Shown here one piece after another: positions 1-13,225 of a stretch of DNA of 64,000 nt. Below the pieces are notes generated by a model. The model was not told the DNA's origin and ran no database searches. It was given only the letters and a program-made list of their open reading frames with translations. Positions within the stretch are counted from its first letter, which is position 1; each line of letters opens with the position of its first letter. The DNA comes from Bugula neritina (lineage: Eukaryota; Bryozoa; Gymnolaemata; Cheilostomatida; Bugulidae), in contig OZ037766.1 in NCBI GenBank assembly GCA_964035545.1, positions 31,092,273-31,156,272 of the forward strand, given 5' to 3'. A program made the position numbers and the translations under genes.

Positions 1-1520
1 AAGCTTACTATATACTGCAGTCTATGTCTCCGCCCACTGTGAGCTTACTATATACTGCAGTTTATGTCTCCGCCCACTGTGAGCTTACTATATACTGCAG
101 TCTATGTCTCCGCCCACTGTAAGCTCACTATATACTGCAGTCTATGTCTCCGCTCACTGTGAGCTTACTATATACTGCAGTCTATGTCTCCGCCCACTGT
201 AAGCTTACTATATACTGCAGTCTATGTCTCCGCCCACTGTAAGCTCACTATATACTACAGTCTATGTCTCCGCCCACTGTAAGCTCACTATATACTGCAG
301 TCTATGTCTCCGCCCACTGTGAGCTTACTATATACTGCAGTCTATGTCTCCGCCCACTGTGAGCTTACTATATACTGCAGTCTATGTCTCCGCCCACTGT
401 AAGCTTACTATATACTGCAGTCTATGTCTCCGCCCACTGTGAGCTTACTATATACTGCAGTCTATGTCTCCGCCCACTGTAAGCTCACTATATACTGCAG
501 TCTATGTCTCCGCCCACTGTGAGCTTACTATATACTGCAGTCTATGTCTCCGCCCACTGTAAGCTCACTATATACTGCAGTCTATGTCTCCGCCCACTGT
601 AAGCTTACTATATACTACAGTCTATGTCTCCGCCCACTGTAAGCTCACTATATACTACAGTCTATGTCTCCGCCCACTGTGAGCTTACTATATACTGCAG
701 TCTATGTCTCCGCCCACTGTGAGCTAACTATATACTGCAGTCTATGTCTCCGCCCACTGTAAGCTTACTATATACTGCAGTCTATGTCTCCGCCCACTGT
801 AAGCTCACTATATACTGCAGTCTATGTCTCCGCCCACTGTGAGCTTACTATATACTGCAGTCTATGTCTCCGCCCACTGTGAGCTTACTATATACTGCAG
901 TCTATGTCTCCGCCCACTGTAAGCTTACTATATACTGCAGTCTATGTCTCCGCCCACTGTAAGCTCACTATATACTGCAGTCTATGTCTCCGCCCACTGT
1001 AAGCTTACTATATACTACAGTCTATGTCTCCGCCCACTGTAAGCTCACTATATACTGCAGTCTATGTCTCCGCCCACTGTGAGCTTACTATATACTGCAG
1101 TTTATGTCTCCGCCCACTGTGAGCTCACTATATACTGCAGTCTATGTCTCCGCCCACTGTAAGCTCACTATATACTGCAGTCTATGTCTCCGCCCACTGT
1201 GAGCTCACTATATACTGCAGTCTATGTCTCCGCCCACTGTAAGCTTACTATATACTGCAGTCTATGTCTCCGCCCACTGTAAGCTTACTGTATACTGCAG
1301 TCTATGTCTCCGCCCACTGTAAGCTCACTATATACTACAGTCTATGTCTCCGCCCACTGTGAGCTTACTATATACTGCAGTCTATGTCTCCTCCCACTGT
1401 GAGCTTACTATATACTGCAGTCTATGTCTCCGCCCACTGTAAGCTCACTATATACTGCAGTCTATGTCTCCGCCCACTGTGAGCTTACTATACACTGTAG
1501 TCTATGTCTCCGCCCACTGT
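1..1520. repeat. 40-bp tandem array, 38 units, continuing off the left edge
   Basis: The unit is exactly 40 bp and starts aagcttactatatactgcag. I count 38 units with no insertion or deletion. Variation is confined to a few sites: base 1 (A/G), base 6 (T/C, once A), base 17 (G/A), and rare changes elsewhere such as ttt for tct in units 2 and 28. The last unit (1481-1520) is the most diverged, as expected at an array edge. The left end is cut by the window. Short reading frames through it are repeat artefacts, since a 40-bp unit rotates the frame. Confidence 0.97.
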
Positions 1521-3541
1521 GTTCTGATCCATTCTGGAATGTTACTTGCCTGTGGCGCGTAGTGCTGAGGTATTCTCTGCATCGTGAAGGTGTTATCTGC
1601 AATACAATTACTGCAGATAGTTGTTACAGGTGCTATAGCTTGCAGGTGTGCTAGGTAGTATATTATGTAGTGTATGCTAGGTAGTATATGATGTAGTGTA
1701 TGCTAGGTAGTATATTATATAATGCTGCTAGGTAATATATTATATAATTTACATCAGCCTCATTGTCAAACTGGTTGGCAAGGGTTACTACAGCGATAGT
1801 GGCTATCTGTAGAAAATTATATTATGCAGTATTTAGCAACTGTGTAGTGTGCAGCTACGTAGTTTATACAGGTGCTACACGCTATCTGTTGCTATTCACT
1901 CAATTACTACTGTATCTTCACACAGTCAACATTCTCAGCATGAATATGTGTTCTGGAGTTGCCTTCTTCCTGCTGTGGAAAAATAAGAAAACGGTTTTCT
2001 AAGATTTGTGGCAATTTTTCTGTAATTACTTTTTATTAGTGATGGAGATGCATACATGCATTATAATAATGTGTTTGGAGGACTTAGTGTTTATTTAGTG
2101 TGTAGATCAAACCTCAAATTCGGTACAAAATTACGCTCCAACAGCTTTTCTAGATTGTTTGTGATTGGGTGAATCATCAGTCTATATGGCGCTCAAGGCT
2201 TATTGATTTACTCGTATAATCAATAATATCTTGTTGGTGGTTTAACTCTGACTAATGGCTCCTTTGGCTCAACTACCAACTCAATTTAGAATGGGTTCCT
2301 GAAATATATTTAAAGCAACTGGAAACCAAAGCAACATTCTTAGGTTCTTCAGTGCACAGGCTTGAAAATTAGTTTTTGAAAAATGTAGGCTAACCAACTT
2401 CAGTTTTATCAGTCATCAGTGTTTACCTTTCCTGACATTAGCAATTATTATCTCTGAGAGAAGACAACTTCATTATAGTTGTGCTCCCAGCTGTATGCAT
2501 AATATACTTATAATAATGAGTTTGGAAGTGTAGTGGCTGTGTTGATAAATAATGTCATCATATGTTACTATAGTGACCAGTAAACAAGGTGTATCCAGGT
2601 AATGCCGTGCTCACTAATACTGCAATGCTTTCACCACATTGTGTGATAGATGTGAGATTTTTCTGCATTATCTAATCCTTGCAATATCCTAATATATACT
2701 TGATGTGTAACTGTGTAACTACGTGAATCCAGTGCCGTATAATTTCACTTCTAACTAGTTCTGCTAGGCAGCTGCCACTCCTAACACATATTATTTGCTG
2801 CCTGAATTCTTCACCGCATCTTACACTCTGCACTTTATTTAAATTTCCTATTCCGTTACTTTACACTTCTGTATCAATAGACTGGTGTCACCACAGACAG
2901 GTTTTTTGTGAATTAAACAGGCTTTCTTTACGTTTTTATCTAAATAACTTGAATTTTCCTAACTAAGACAGAATTCAATAAGTTGTTGTGAAACTCAATC
3001 AAATTATGAGTTGTTGTTGAATCTAGTTTTGTAGTTTTACAAGTTGTTGGCAAAATTTGGGAGTTGTCTTGTGTTGAAATAAAATTATTATACATTGTAA
3101 ATTGAAATACTATAAATGATTAATACAACTGAAAGCATAATTTCTTAATTTTTTGAAAACTGTAATCTCACTGGAATGACAACTCCAATATTAATTGTAC
3201 TGTGATGTTATTTTACTGTTAAACATAAGAATGTAGTTTTTATCTGTGTGCTCTTCACCAAATGTGACACATCATGTGTTTTCATTGTAGATTTGCGCTA
3301 CAAGTTACTTTTTATGTTTGTGTTTCCTCCTATCTGTGTGTACCTGAAATAGTTTTTTATTTCTGAGTATGTGACTGTGCTTTAGTTATTCAGTTTGGTG
3401 CTACTTTTCACTTGGTTACTGCACGCTTACTTTGCACTATGCTGCCTGCGTCTGTATGCTCTTCTTTGATTAAATCATTTAATGTAACAATTTGCAGAGT
3501 ACTTTCACTGTATTGACTCATTTGATGATTCATACTTGCAG
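1521..3541. other. Non-coding region upstream of the mucin gene
   Basis: I see no convincing protein or RNA gene. The missing 5' exon(s) of the mucin gene at 3542 must lie here or be interrupted by the satellite, because that exon starts after a splice acceptor in phase 0. No clear signal-peptide exon was found. At 1645-1750 a unit containing tgctaggtagtatat is repeated about four times. Confidence 0.6.
1645..1750. repeat. Short degenerate tandem repeat (gctaggtagtatat core)
   Basis: Four imperfect copies of a roughly 30-bp unit with the core tgctaggtagtatat and an AT-rich spacer lie just downstream of the 40-bp array. Confidence 0.7.
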
Positions 3542-4725
3542 ACGTTGCCAACTGACAATCCTCACATTAACCAGCCGACTGCCACCACCTCCCCTTTATA
3601 TAATATAAATACAAACGAGTCACTCTCAAACTGTTCCGCAACTACAATACATAATCAAACAGTCAATCAGTCAGTCGATGAGTCCCCAGATAATAATCAG
3701 TCTACAAGCTCTATTCTAGTCAACAACACTTTGTCTGTCCCTCCTAATGTTGACACAACGCCTTCCGATGAAGCTCCTAGCACTACTACTGCATACCCAC
3801 GCCTGTCTACTGTTCACACTACGCTTGCTAGGAATGCTACCGCGCACTCGCAATTATCTACATCCAATAGAAGTGCTATTGCCTATACACGTACATCTTC
3901 AGCTAACAGTACAACCTCTAAGAGTGGTATGGTAGACACACAGTTGACAACTTCCGCTGAAGCTGCGAGTGTTACTGGTAAGTAGTAATCTTATCTTATT
4001 GTTTTGAGGGAACAACTCGAAAAAGACATCAAGTCTCAGTTTCACCAGCTTAACGGATGTGTCTTCTATGTTGTATTGTACTTAGATTTATAGCTTATAT
4101 TCATGGGTTTCCTATTGTAGAACGTTCTAGAGGTTCTACAGATGCCTCTGCTAGTACAATCAGAAGTTTCTCCACCACCAGAATGTCTAGTCACGGGATG
4201 TTAAAGTTAACTACAAATTACATGAGCTCTAGTGTACCTACCACTACCAGTAGCAGTACTACTACCAGTAGCAGTACCACTACCACTACTACTGCACCTA
4301 CTACTAGTACTACTGCACCTACTACTACTACTACGACTACTGTACCTACTACTAGTAGTAGTAGTACTACTAGTAGTACTACTACTACAACTACTGTACC
4401 TACTACTAGTACTGCTTTACCTACTACAACTACTACCACCACCACCACTACTACTCCAGTCACTGTATTAAGAACCAATACAGTGTACACTGTCGTACCA
4501 ACAGTTGAAACTACTGACTCAGAATTAGCCCTGGACTCTATCTGTGGTGATCTAGTGGACAGCATCATAGCCCACCCTCAACACTGCGATAAGTTTGTCT
4601 TCTGCTCAGCTAACTTCACCAACGTACTCACTGATTGTCCTTGCGGCAACATGTTTATAGAAGGCGAGAAAGAGTGTCTCCCTTGTGATCGCACAGTTTG
4701 TGTGTCATGTGACCTAACTTGCTAA
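3542..4725 (+). CDS. Threonine-rich mucin with C-terminal chitin-binding (peritrophin-A/CBM14) domain, 5' end not found
   Basis: Two exons are readable: 3542-3977, with acceptor ttgcag and donor gtaagt, and 4121-4725, with acceptor ctattgtag. The intron is phase 1 and the joined frame stays open to TAA at 4723-4725. The first exon codes a Ser/Thr/Asn-rich segment. The second codes a long, almost pure Thr tract (about 4230-4460, mainly ACT/ACC/ACA codons), then a cysteine module at about 4540-4725. The Cys spacing of that module (C-x13-C-x5-C-x10-C, then C-x10-C and further Cys) and its HCDKFVFC and CGNMFIEGEKEC segments match the type-2 chitin-binding fold of peritrophins. The expected role is a secreted, heavily O-glycosylated chitin-binding matrix or mucus protein; this is inferred from the domain. 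The start and signal peptide are missing: the exon begins in phase 0, so at least one 5' exon lies upstream. An antisense poly-Val frame over the Thr tract is a shadow. Confidence 0.75.
4230..4460. repeat. (ACT)n-type trinucleotide repeat coding polythreonine
   Basis: Interrupted ACT/ACC/AGT triplets run through the mucin exon in the Thr frame. Length change in steps of three would preserve the frame. Confidence 0.9.
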
Positions 4726-4746
4726 CTGCTCTCTTTTATGGGAGTC

Positions 4747-4752
4747 AATAAA
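4747..4752 (+). terminator. Polyadenylation signal AATAAA of the mucin gene
   Basis: A canonical AATAAA hexamer lies 22 bp after the stop codon. Confidence 0.6.
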
Positions 4753-7700
4753 ACTATTACAGGGTGCGTAACATTTTATATGGGGCTTCTTGGATTATTG
4801 TGCAAATATTTATTATATGGGCTGTCTGTAGCTGCTCTAGTCATTATTATTCCTGTATATATTTGTGACTTGTCTTAGCCATGTGTTGAGACGTTTATAT
4901 TTTTGCTATGATAATCATTGTAGTATTGAACTTGCTGAAACTTCAGTGAAATATTATTTTAATCTTATTTTATAATGAGACAATCTTGCCATAATATCTG
5001 TTTTACTAGATAGATTTTCTTTACTTAAAGCAAAGGAGTCTTACTACCATATAAATACACTTGATGCATTTTTACTTTTATATAATAAAAATAACTTGGA
5101 AATTGAAGATTGTGTTGCTGTATTACACACTATAGGAATTTTGCAAGTTTCCTCTTGCTGTATAAATATTCCAGATAGCTATTTTCAAAGAGGACATAAC
5201 TCTGTGTTCAAAAATTTCAAGTTCTTATTTCTGTGTGTGGAATCGCGTCCTCCCAGGTCCGGCTACATCCAGTATTAGCTGTGAGTATATCTTAGTACAA
5301 AAATCATCATTTTCAATACGGAGTCAATATAAAGCTATCAAGCGAATTGGTTTACAGAAGTTTTAGAGGCAACGATGTATTTGTTAGGATAATTATTACT
5401 ATAGCTTGAACTGGTAACCTGGAGTTGTATAAAACTGCAATAATTAGATTTGATCATGGAAAAAGTGAATGAGACTTCAGTAGGCACAGTCATATCCTGT
5501 TTCCTTTTAGCTTGAAGAATATACTGCACCTCACCTCGTCTCCATATTTACCAGACCCAGGCATACAGGGAACTTCTTTAAAATTATTATTAGACAATTT
5601 ACTATAGCTTAAGGCTATTAACTGATCATTATTGATTATTGATTATTACAATGAAAGACTTGTGATGTAATGAGCAGGCAGGTTCATAGGTAAATCATTA
5701 TCATATGCAGTGAATAAGAAGATTAAATGTACTCATGGTAGAGCATATAAATTATAGACCATGATCAGTTTTGGCGCATATAGAAATATGTTTATGTGTG
5801 AAATTTTATTCTTCAAACTTCATAAAAAAACGTTAGAGAAAATATTGTCAACATGCTAGATACAGAGAGTACTTAGAACTTGCAGTATATTACAAGGGGT
5901 TACAGCTGACTAAGAACCAGAGCTTAGAGTTTAGCTAATTGCAAATCTTGTACTGGTGTTGTAGTTTAAAGCAACTTTAACAATTATTGAATTGTTTCAA
6001 AACAATAGCTCCAAAGTCCAAACCAGTATTCCCGTATAGAAAAACTTAACTGCAAATTCGGTAAATATAGTATAGGCTATATGTAAATGAGAAGGAATTG
6101 TGTCACTGCTTCGAAAATACGGATTTTTGGGGAAATTAAATTTAAGGTAAAAATAAGAATTAAGCAAGAAAGACTTAAAGTTTACTTTAAGCAGGGCAAT
6201 GTGTCAACATTGTAACAGCTTTCCTGCTTGTATTCACACGGTGATGGTTTTATTTACTTAAAATAATTGATACATTACGGAACAATGGTGAGTATTGAAA
6301 TAGAGGCACATGAGAAAGCTTTGAAGCACATGACGCAGTGTGTCATATGCCTTGTATACAATAGGATTATAGATTTTATTCAGTGACATCTGTGTAACTC
6401 CACGGCCATATTATTGATGACTTACAGTATAGGAGGCAGCAATCTCGTTACTCTATGCTTTTATGAAACGTTGGATGCACGTTTGTCATTTAACGCATTT
6501 CTGTTGAAACTCCTTATAGCCAAGCTGGACTGCAGCTAAAGTAGAATTCTCTCTACAATACAGAAAGGTTAGTAGAACTTTTAACCATGCAAATACTAAT
6601 TGATATATGTTTTGCTATGAAGATTCATACTATAGTGCAACAAATGTTATAGCATTATATATTCATTACATTAAAACCTTGTTATTATAAATAAAGTAAA
6701 TTATCTTCTAAAAAGACAGTTAACTTTATCTAGAGGAGAATTAAGTCAGTAAAAATTACAATTTGAATGAAATACATTCAATTATTTCACAGATATTTTG
6801 ACACAGTCTTGCACATGGAAAATTTTAACTTGAATGTATAAATGTTGATCTACTATGAAGTCGGTGCTCTGCTTAAACTTTAGTAAAATAATAAGCTACC
6901 TAGGTGATTAATTACGGAAACTCCTGAACAGAGAGTTAATCGGCATATATTACCATGTTTGCTAATAGCTTGTGGCAGCTTGTTATCCTAATTGTATATA
7001 ATATTATTTTATATAATATATGATTTTATATTAATAATATGTTATAATATAGTCTTAGAATGTAATACTATATTCTAAAATACCTTGTGATAAGACATAT
7101 CCAGTGCCAACAAATATCTTTATTAGGTTTTTCAAGAAAAATCATGAATTTTATTATGACGCACGATATATTTATAATTTAAAATGTGTTTGCACAATAT
7201 TGTATATTAGCAAGATTATATTACAATAAAACACATGACAACCATGTTTTTAAGATATTCAGGTTAGAGAAATACATGTTGCTTATATATTCAAAATACA
7301 GAATTCCTTCCAGAAAGGGGGTGGGGTTTAAAAAGAAATATTATACTAAAGGTGAGAGACTAAAATGTATTCAACAAAAAAGTTAAGCTAGTTGAATGAA
7401 TAATATATTTTGGAGACAAGGGCAAGAAGGAAATTGATAAGCAGCCCTTTAAGCTATATCATTATCATAATTATGAAATAGGGTACACCAACAAAATTCT
7501 TATTAAAAATATTTCGTTTTATCTTGGCAAAACGAAACTTTCCATACAACATTAATATCTCTTTTTTATGATAGAAGCAGTTTTTCAGATGCTATCAACT
7601 AACAAATATAAATTAACAACTAACAACAAGTAATTAGAAATTAACCACTAAAGCAATTAACAACTATAACAGTTAAAAATTAACAACAAGAAATTATCAA

Positions 7701-8519
7701 AGAGCTAAATTTTCAATTTACCCTCTTATAAATGACTGAATGTAATAAAATCTACTGCATATTTGATAATTTATCCGCAAATAACGGCTATCAGCAGTAT
7801 ACTTTATGCTGAACAGAAAAAGATGGATCGTGCCAGTTGATTCAAACAGTTATAATATTGGTTGATTCAAATCAGGCTTCTCTTTACAATATTACTTTGT
7901 ATGTTTTGAAACATTGGAAATGAGTGAGTGTTTGTAAAAACAAAGAATACTGTAACAATAGGGGTAAGAGAAAAGGAGTTTATTAGTGTTGTCTACGCTT
8001 TACAGGTTCAAGTGAATAGATATTTACTATTATTGTTTTGATTACTGGGTTATATATATATTTGCTGATTTACTTTAGTGAAGGTAAGAAAACATACAGT
8101 AAGCTATTGCCTGGGGTTAACTTTTAATCTATAGCTTTAAAAAGTCTAGAGAAAACAGCATCGAAATGCGTGAAAAGAATAATAGATGTTTTATGCTGCA
8201 TTTCCTTTCATTATGTACCTATTATCTGAAAGACTGGGTTAAAACAAAAAGCAAGTTTAAGTTTTAGTAGCAGAAATGTCTGCGTAAGTAATGCAGGTCA
8301 TTTTAGTCTAGCTACACTGCAAATCTGTGTTATGAGGATTTTATTATTCTAGTGAAACTATCAAAATCAACCATGTACCACTTTACATTCCACTATAAAT
8401 CCCTAATGATATATGCCTATGTCATATTGCATTGCACTCAAAAATTGTACTCACTCACGCAAGTTTATAGTTACTATCCCTGTGAGAGAAACCCCTGATA
8501 GAAAGGGTTTTTGTTAACG

Positions 8520-8668
8520 CAGGCTAAGGACTTGTTTAGATGTGGCACAGGAGCAATTATGACTGGATGCTCTTCCTAACATCACCAATGGCCTTTGTCA
8601 GGGCTCGAACCCATGTGACCTCGTGTTTACTAGGCAAACGCTCTAACCCCTAGACCACGGCTGCACTC
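8520..8668 (-). mobile_element. tRNA-derived SINE (copy 1)
   Basis: Read on the minus strand, the element starts with a tRNA-like head: A-box-like tggtctaggggttagagcg and B-box gggttcgagccc, spaced as in a tRNA gene. The body contains ttaggaagagcatccagtca and ends around ctgtgccacatctaaacaag. The same head and body occur in plus orientation at 15312-15455, so this is an interspersed family. Exact ends are not resolved and no target-site duplication was identified. Confidence 0.8.
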
Positions 8669-11600
8669 AAAAGTTGTACTACAGTTTATATAATAATAGT
8701 ATTGCAAGAATGTTTTATAGTACAAAAATAATTTTTATGCAAAACTAAGCTACATTAATTTATTAAATCAAAGTTTTATCTTATTGAATGTATCTTATTA
8801 GAGGATGGAAGTTATGATCACAATTTATATGGCCAAAGATAAATAACTACACATTATGCATATTAATTTGTGGAAGAATTTAATTATTATTATTTTCTAA
8901 AAAAAAGTCGCTACCGAAACATCAAGAGAGTTTGTTAACTTCTCTTAAACATTATAGTGATATAGCTTCCTCGTTTGATTAGAGTTTTGACTAGTTATTA
9001 CCCTGATTAGCTTTGCAAATATCTATAATTATAAAGTGGCCTGCTTGTCATATATACCAGATTTATGGCTTGTAGTTATGGATTACATGGGTTTTATCTG
9101 TGCTAATATTTATGTGGTAATTATTGCATTACAATGCCCAATTAATTGCTGTAAGAGTGAGTTAATTGCATAATTGTTTCAAGATTAAAAAATAAGTTAG
9201 CTAATATTGTTGATGTATACATAAATATTATTAAAAGTATTATGCAAGCTAGATAATAGCATTTTAATTACAAATAAGCAAGATGAAAATTGTGGGCCCT
9301 CATACAACACTTAGGTTATCTTTGCAAAAAAACCTATCTTACAAGTTTGTCTACAAGTTTTAGAGACTTAAATTACTTGGCTCTATAAGTTTAGACCTGA
9401 AAGATAAGATCAATACTGAATTATGGAAAATATAAATTGAAAATAGGCTCTTGAGCTGATTCCACTGCACAGTTAATGCTTTATAACTTAGCATTCTATT
9501 ACAGCTTTTAAATACTAGCTAAACTAAGCTCTTTTAACCAGCAGTATGAGATGGTAGATCAGCCTTCCTACATTGTGATAACAATTATAGAACTGAGCTA
9601 GAAAATCAATGATTAATTTTATAAGTGATTATCATGGACTAGGCACAATAGCCAGTTCACACTTTAAGATGTGGCTACAAAGAGAAAGTGACTGCAGCAT
9701 ATACTTCAGGCTTCTTTGAGTCTGTAAGCATATGGCTTTTCTAAATACTGCTATTACTAAAAGTAGAAGTCCTGACAGCTAAACTTTGACAATAACTTCT
9801 GTAGTTGGATGTGAACAGCTCTTACGAAGGAATCTAAAGCTTTATTTCAGATAGTATGTATTGAATTATGTGATAAACAGGTGCTAACGGAATTGTAGTC
9901 CAAGTTTTTATTATAGCAGATTACAAGTTTAAATGTTGTGTCATTCAAAGTGTTTATCTGACCACATCAATGCTCTAAGTTTTGATGTTATTTTACTTTT
10001 ATCTAAATTTTACTAAGTAGGTACACCATCTATAGAATATATGCAGTTTATCTATATGATCTATACAATCTAATCCATATATTATACCTACATCTATAAT
10101 CTATACCATGTATATATACTATTCATACTGTCTATGTATATTATTTATAGGCTACAATATATCTATATATACATGCAACTATACAATTTATACCCTGTGT
10201 TCTAACTGTTATGGGAACTACATGCATTGAATGTAGAATCTCAGGCCATACAAACCAGCCACCAGTAGCCTAACTCTGTTAAGGTGCAACATTTTAGTTT
10301 TCCAGGAATTCCGTTTAGGCAGCCTAGTATGTTATTCTTTGATCTTTTTCCTATAAATATAATACGCTGTAAAGTAAGGGTGTCATTTATAGCCCTTAAA
10401 AACACTTTTTTGTGTAAACTTAGGGCCTGAGTCTACAAATCTAATTGAAGCTCTTCACGCACTCACCCAATTAAAGTGTTGATCAAATCACACGAGTAAT
10501 TAGTCAGAAATAAGTCCACAAGGAGATGCTATCCACGCGTAGAGAGCTCTTTACTATCACTGTATGACCCTTAATTATTGGCTATTTGCATTGATGTTCA
10601 TGAAATCATCACTCTGCTCTCAATTGACAGCTGCTGCCGAGCTATGATGTCATGGTAGACAGATTTGAAAGAAAAACTTAGATAATTTTTGGTTGCTGTC
10701 ATCAGATGCAATGCATTGAAATTCATCAATTTACTTGCTCTTCCATTTTGTAGGTCAGATTATAAGGGTTATTACATATTACATAATATATTATTTACAT
10801 AAGAATACAACACCTTGGCTAATGCATTCTCCTATAGTGTTACATGTTCCACATAATACACTGTAGCAATACATGTAGCATTACTATATACTATATACTA
10901 CTACTAGAATTATACTATACAGTATTATAAATTTATAAATAAAATAACATAATTTTAATTAGTTTTCAGAATGACATCCAAGATTTTAAATCAACCCAAT
11001 GCTTTTATTTTTAAAGAACAATGATGAAACAAGGTGGGATTTAATTCAAAAGAATCATGGATCTTTTTTATTCAACAGTGTAGTAGAACAGTTATGATCA
11101 AAAGTCAAAATATTTGAACGTATAATTAGCTATATATTGTTCATGAAATATTAAAACTGTGTTATATATTTTTACTATATTATTTCAGAATAGCTAGCCT
11201 TCCATGACTGCAAAAAGGAACCATTTTTAATTTCACCAACTAAGAAGTAAATTATGAAATAATTACTTTTCTGCATCGCATACCACAATAAACCATTCAA
11301 ATGTCAGATGTGCCTGTGATTATATGAGAAACTTTAACTTTGCAACTATAGTATAGACTGTAGGAAACATTGTGCCAATAAATTAGTTTCACTAGAACCT
11401 AAGCTATCTCTGAAGAAAAACAGGCTGCCTAGGTGTAAGCCCTTCCTTTCAGAGAACCCTAGGGCATAAGAACCTGGGTTATGCTGATGTAATAATAGTT
11501 TAATTATTTGAGTGCATTGTCTGTTTGTAAAGTTGTTGAAGCTGTAAAGCATAAGGGATGAGAAAACTAACAAATTAAATAATTATAGGCCTCTTTTCTT

Positions 11601-12594
11601 CTGAGTCATGACTGGGATAATAAGGGTAGCTGAGAAACCACCCATCAACTTCTTAAGTTAGGTTTTAGTATATGGGTTACCACGTTGCCATGGTGACATG
11701 ATGCTATGGGTGGAATTTTGTTAAGCTGAGTATATTATATTCATTATAATGAAGCTCACCAATGCGAATGAACACCGGTATCTAAAGCAAAAGTTTTACT
11801 TCAACTTAAAGAATATAAATGTAAGTAATTCACTAAAAGATTTCGATTTTAAGTTTTATTTTCAATTTCAAATGGGACATTCAACGTTGCATAAAATATC
11901 AGGGTATGTTAAAATGATGAGTGGTTTGCTTGACTTTATTCTATTTTATGACTTGTCCATGAACTTTGCTGGCAAATCAATTTGTGTAAAGATACAAAGC
12001 ATTAGATTTTCAGCACTTTCATTGCTAGATAGCTAGAACTGACATATTGCAGTGTGATAATACCTCAAGTATACTTATACTGCAAGTAGAAACTTTCAAG
12101 TGTAGTCTAGTGTTTACATTCGCCCTTTGAACTCTGTCTCTCTACTCTCAGAGGTATAATCTGCACTTGATTGTCAGCACATCAGCTGTTAGAGCATCTT
12201 GATTCAGACTTTTCACTATGTACAGTTTAACATATTATAAGTTTGGATATGGAAACTAATAAACATTAATTTTGTTATCAATTACACCAACCGTCAATTT
12301 TTTGCTTTTCAATTAGATTGTAATAATGCCCTAATGTAAAATAATGCTAATATATACTGTGAAAAAGCCGAAGTGGTTATAAATTAGATTTTAAAATCTC
12401 CATATAAAACTGCAGACATATAAATGTGTAGCTTATAGCAGATGTTTGTAGAGTACTAGTCTATTCTAAAAAGTAAACAGATTAAACTGTTATCAAAAAT
12501 GTAAATCAGTATATCTGTTGGCAAATCACCATGTTTAATTAACAATGGCTGTCTTAACCCCCTATATTCTGTTTCATAGAATGACCAGTGTTAC

Positions 12595-12725
12595 GTGACT
12601 TAAGAATAACAGTGTAGACTTGAGACTAACAGTATAAACTTGACACTAATAGTATAAACTTAAAACTAACAGTGTAGACTTGAGACTAACAGTATAGACT
12701 TGAGGCTAACAGTGTTAGTTTTGAC
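12595..12725. repeat. ~21-bp tandem repeat (agacttgagactaacagt)
   Basis: About six imperfect copies of a unit reading agacttgagactaacagt, with gtgta/tataa alternation between them. Confidence 0.8.
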
Positions 12726-13225
12726 AACAAAGCATTTTGATAAAAGTTTGCTAATATAATATAAAGCAGAAGGGGTGTAACTGTGGCTAATGTTTTCTAT
12801 CAAAAGCACATTATTTGTGTTTTTGAAGCATAACCTTTGATAATATTTAATCAGTTATCATAGTTTGAAGTTTAAATATTCAATAGCAGTATGTTGAACA
12901 ATTTAAATACTCTCTAAAGACAGTCTACATCCTCATTTGTTTGAGTAATTGGAATATTTATTTGCCCAGTGTCCTATAACTATTATCTTTAAACAAGGCT
13001 CCCTTTGTCATCGGCCCTTAATTTTCAAACTTGAATAGCTCCTAAGTATTATAATTAGTGTTGGGATATTGACTCCAATAACACTGTTAGTCATTTATGG
13101 ACCAAACTGCCTCCCCAAACTGTCTGCATGTCAATTAAACAAAATGCTTATATATTTAATAGAGAACAGAAAGAAGTTGGAAAGAGATGCAGAATATACA
13201 TAGAAGTCTACACATAGTCTGAGAA

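Larger units (their letters stand above)
4753..13225. other. 8.5-kb gene-free AT-rich region
   Basis: No open frame here resembles a protein and no splice-consistent exon chain was found. The contents I can name are a minus-oriented tRNA-derived SINE near 8520-8670, AT-rich oligonucleotide runs (for example degenerate ctata/atcta repeats around 10020-10200), and the tandem repeat at 12595-12720. Small frames such as those at 7186 and 11749 have no family resemblance and are treated as chance. Confidence 0.6.

Noticed and set aside
1-1520. CRISPR-like regular array
   Set aside because: The repeats are directly contiguous with no unique spacers, and the genome is eukaryotic.
1424-1654. Small ORF running out of the 40-bp array
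   Set aside because: The frame passes through repeat units whose length is not a multiple of three; peptide similarity is only the repeat itself.
4218-4568. Minus-strand poly-Val protein
   Set aside because: Antisense shadow of the Thr-coding trinucleotide tract of the mucin.
8590-8660. Genuine tRNA gene on the minus strand
   Set aside because: The A and B boxes are present but the sequence continues into a SINE body shared with 15312-15455 and no complete acceptor stem is evident.
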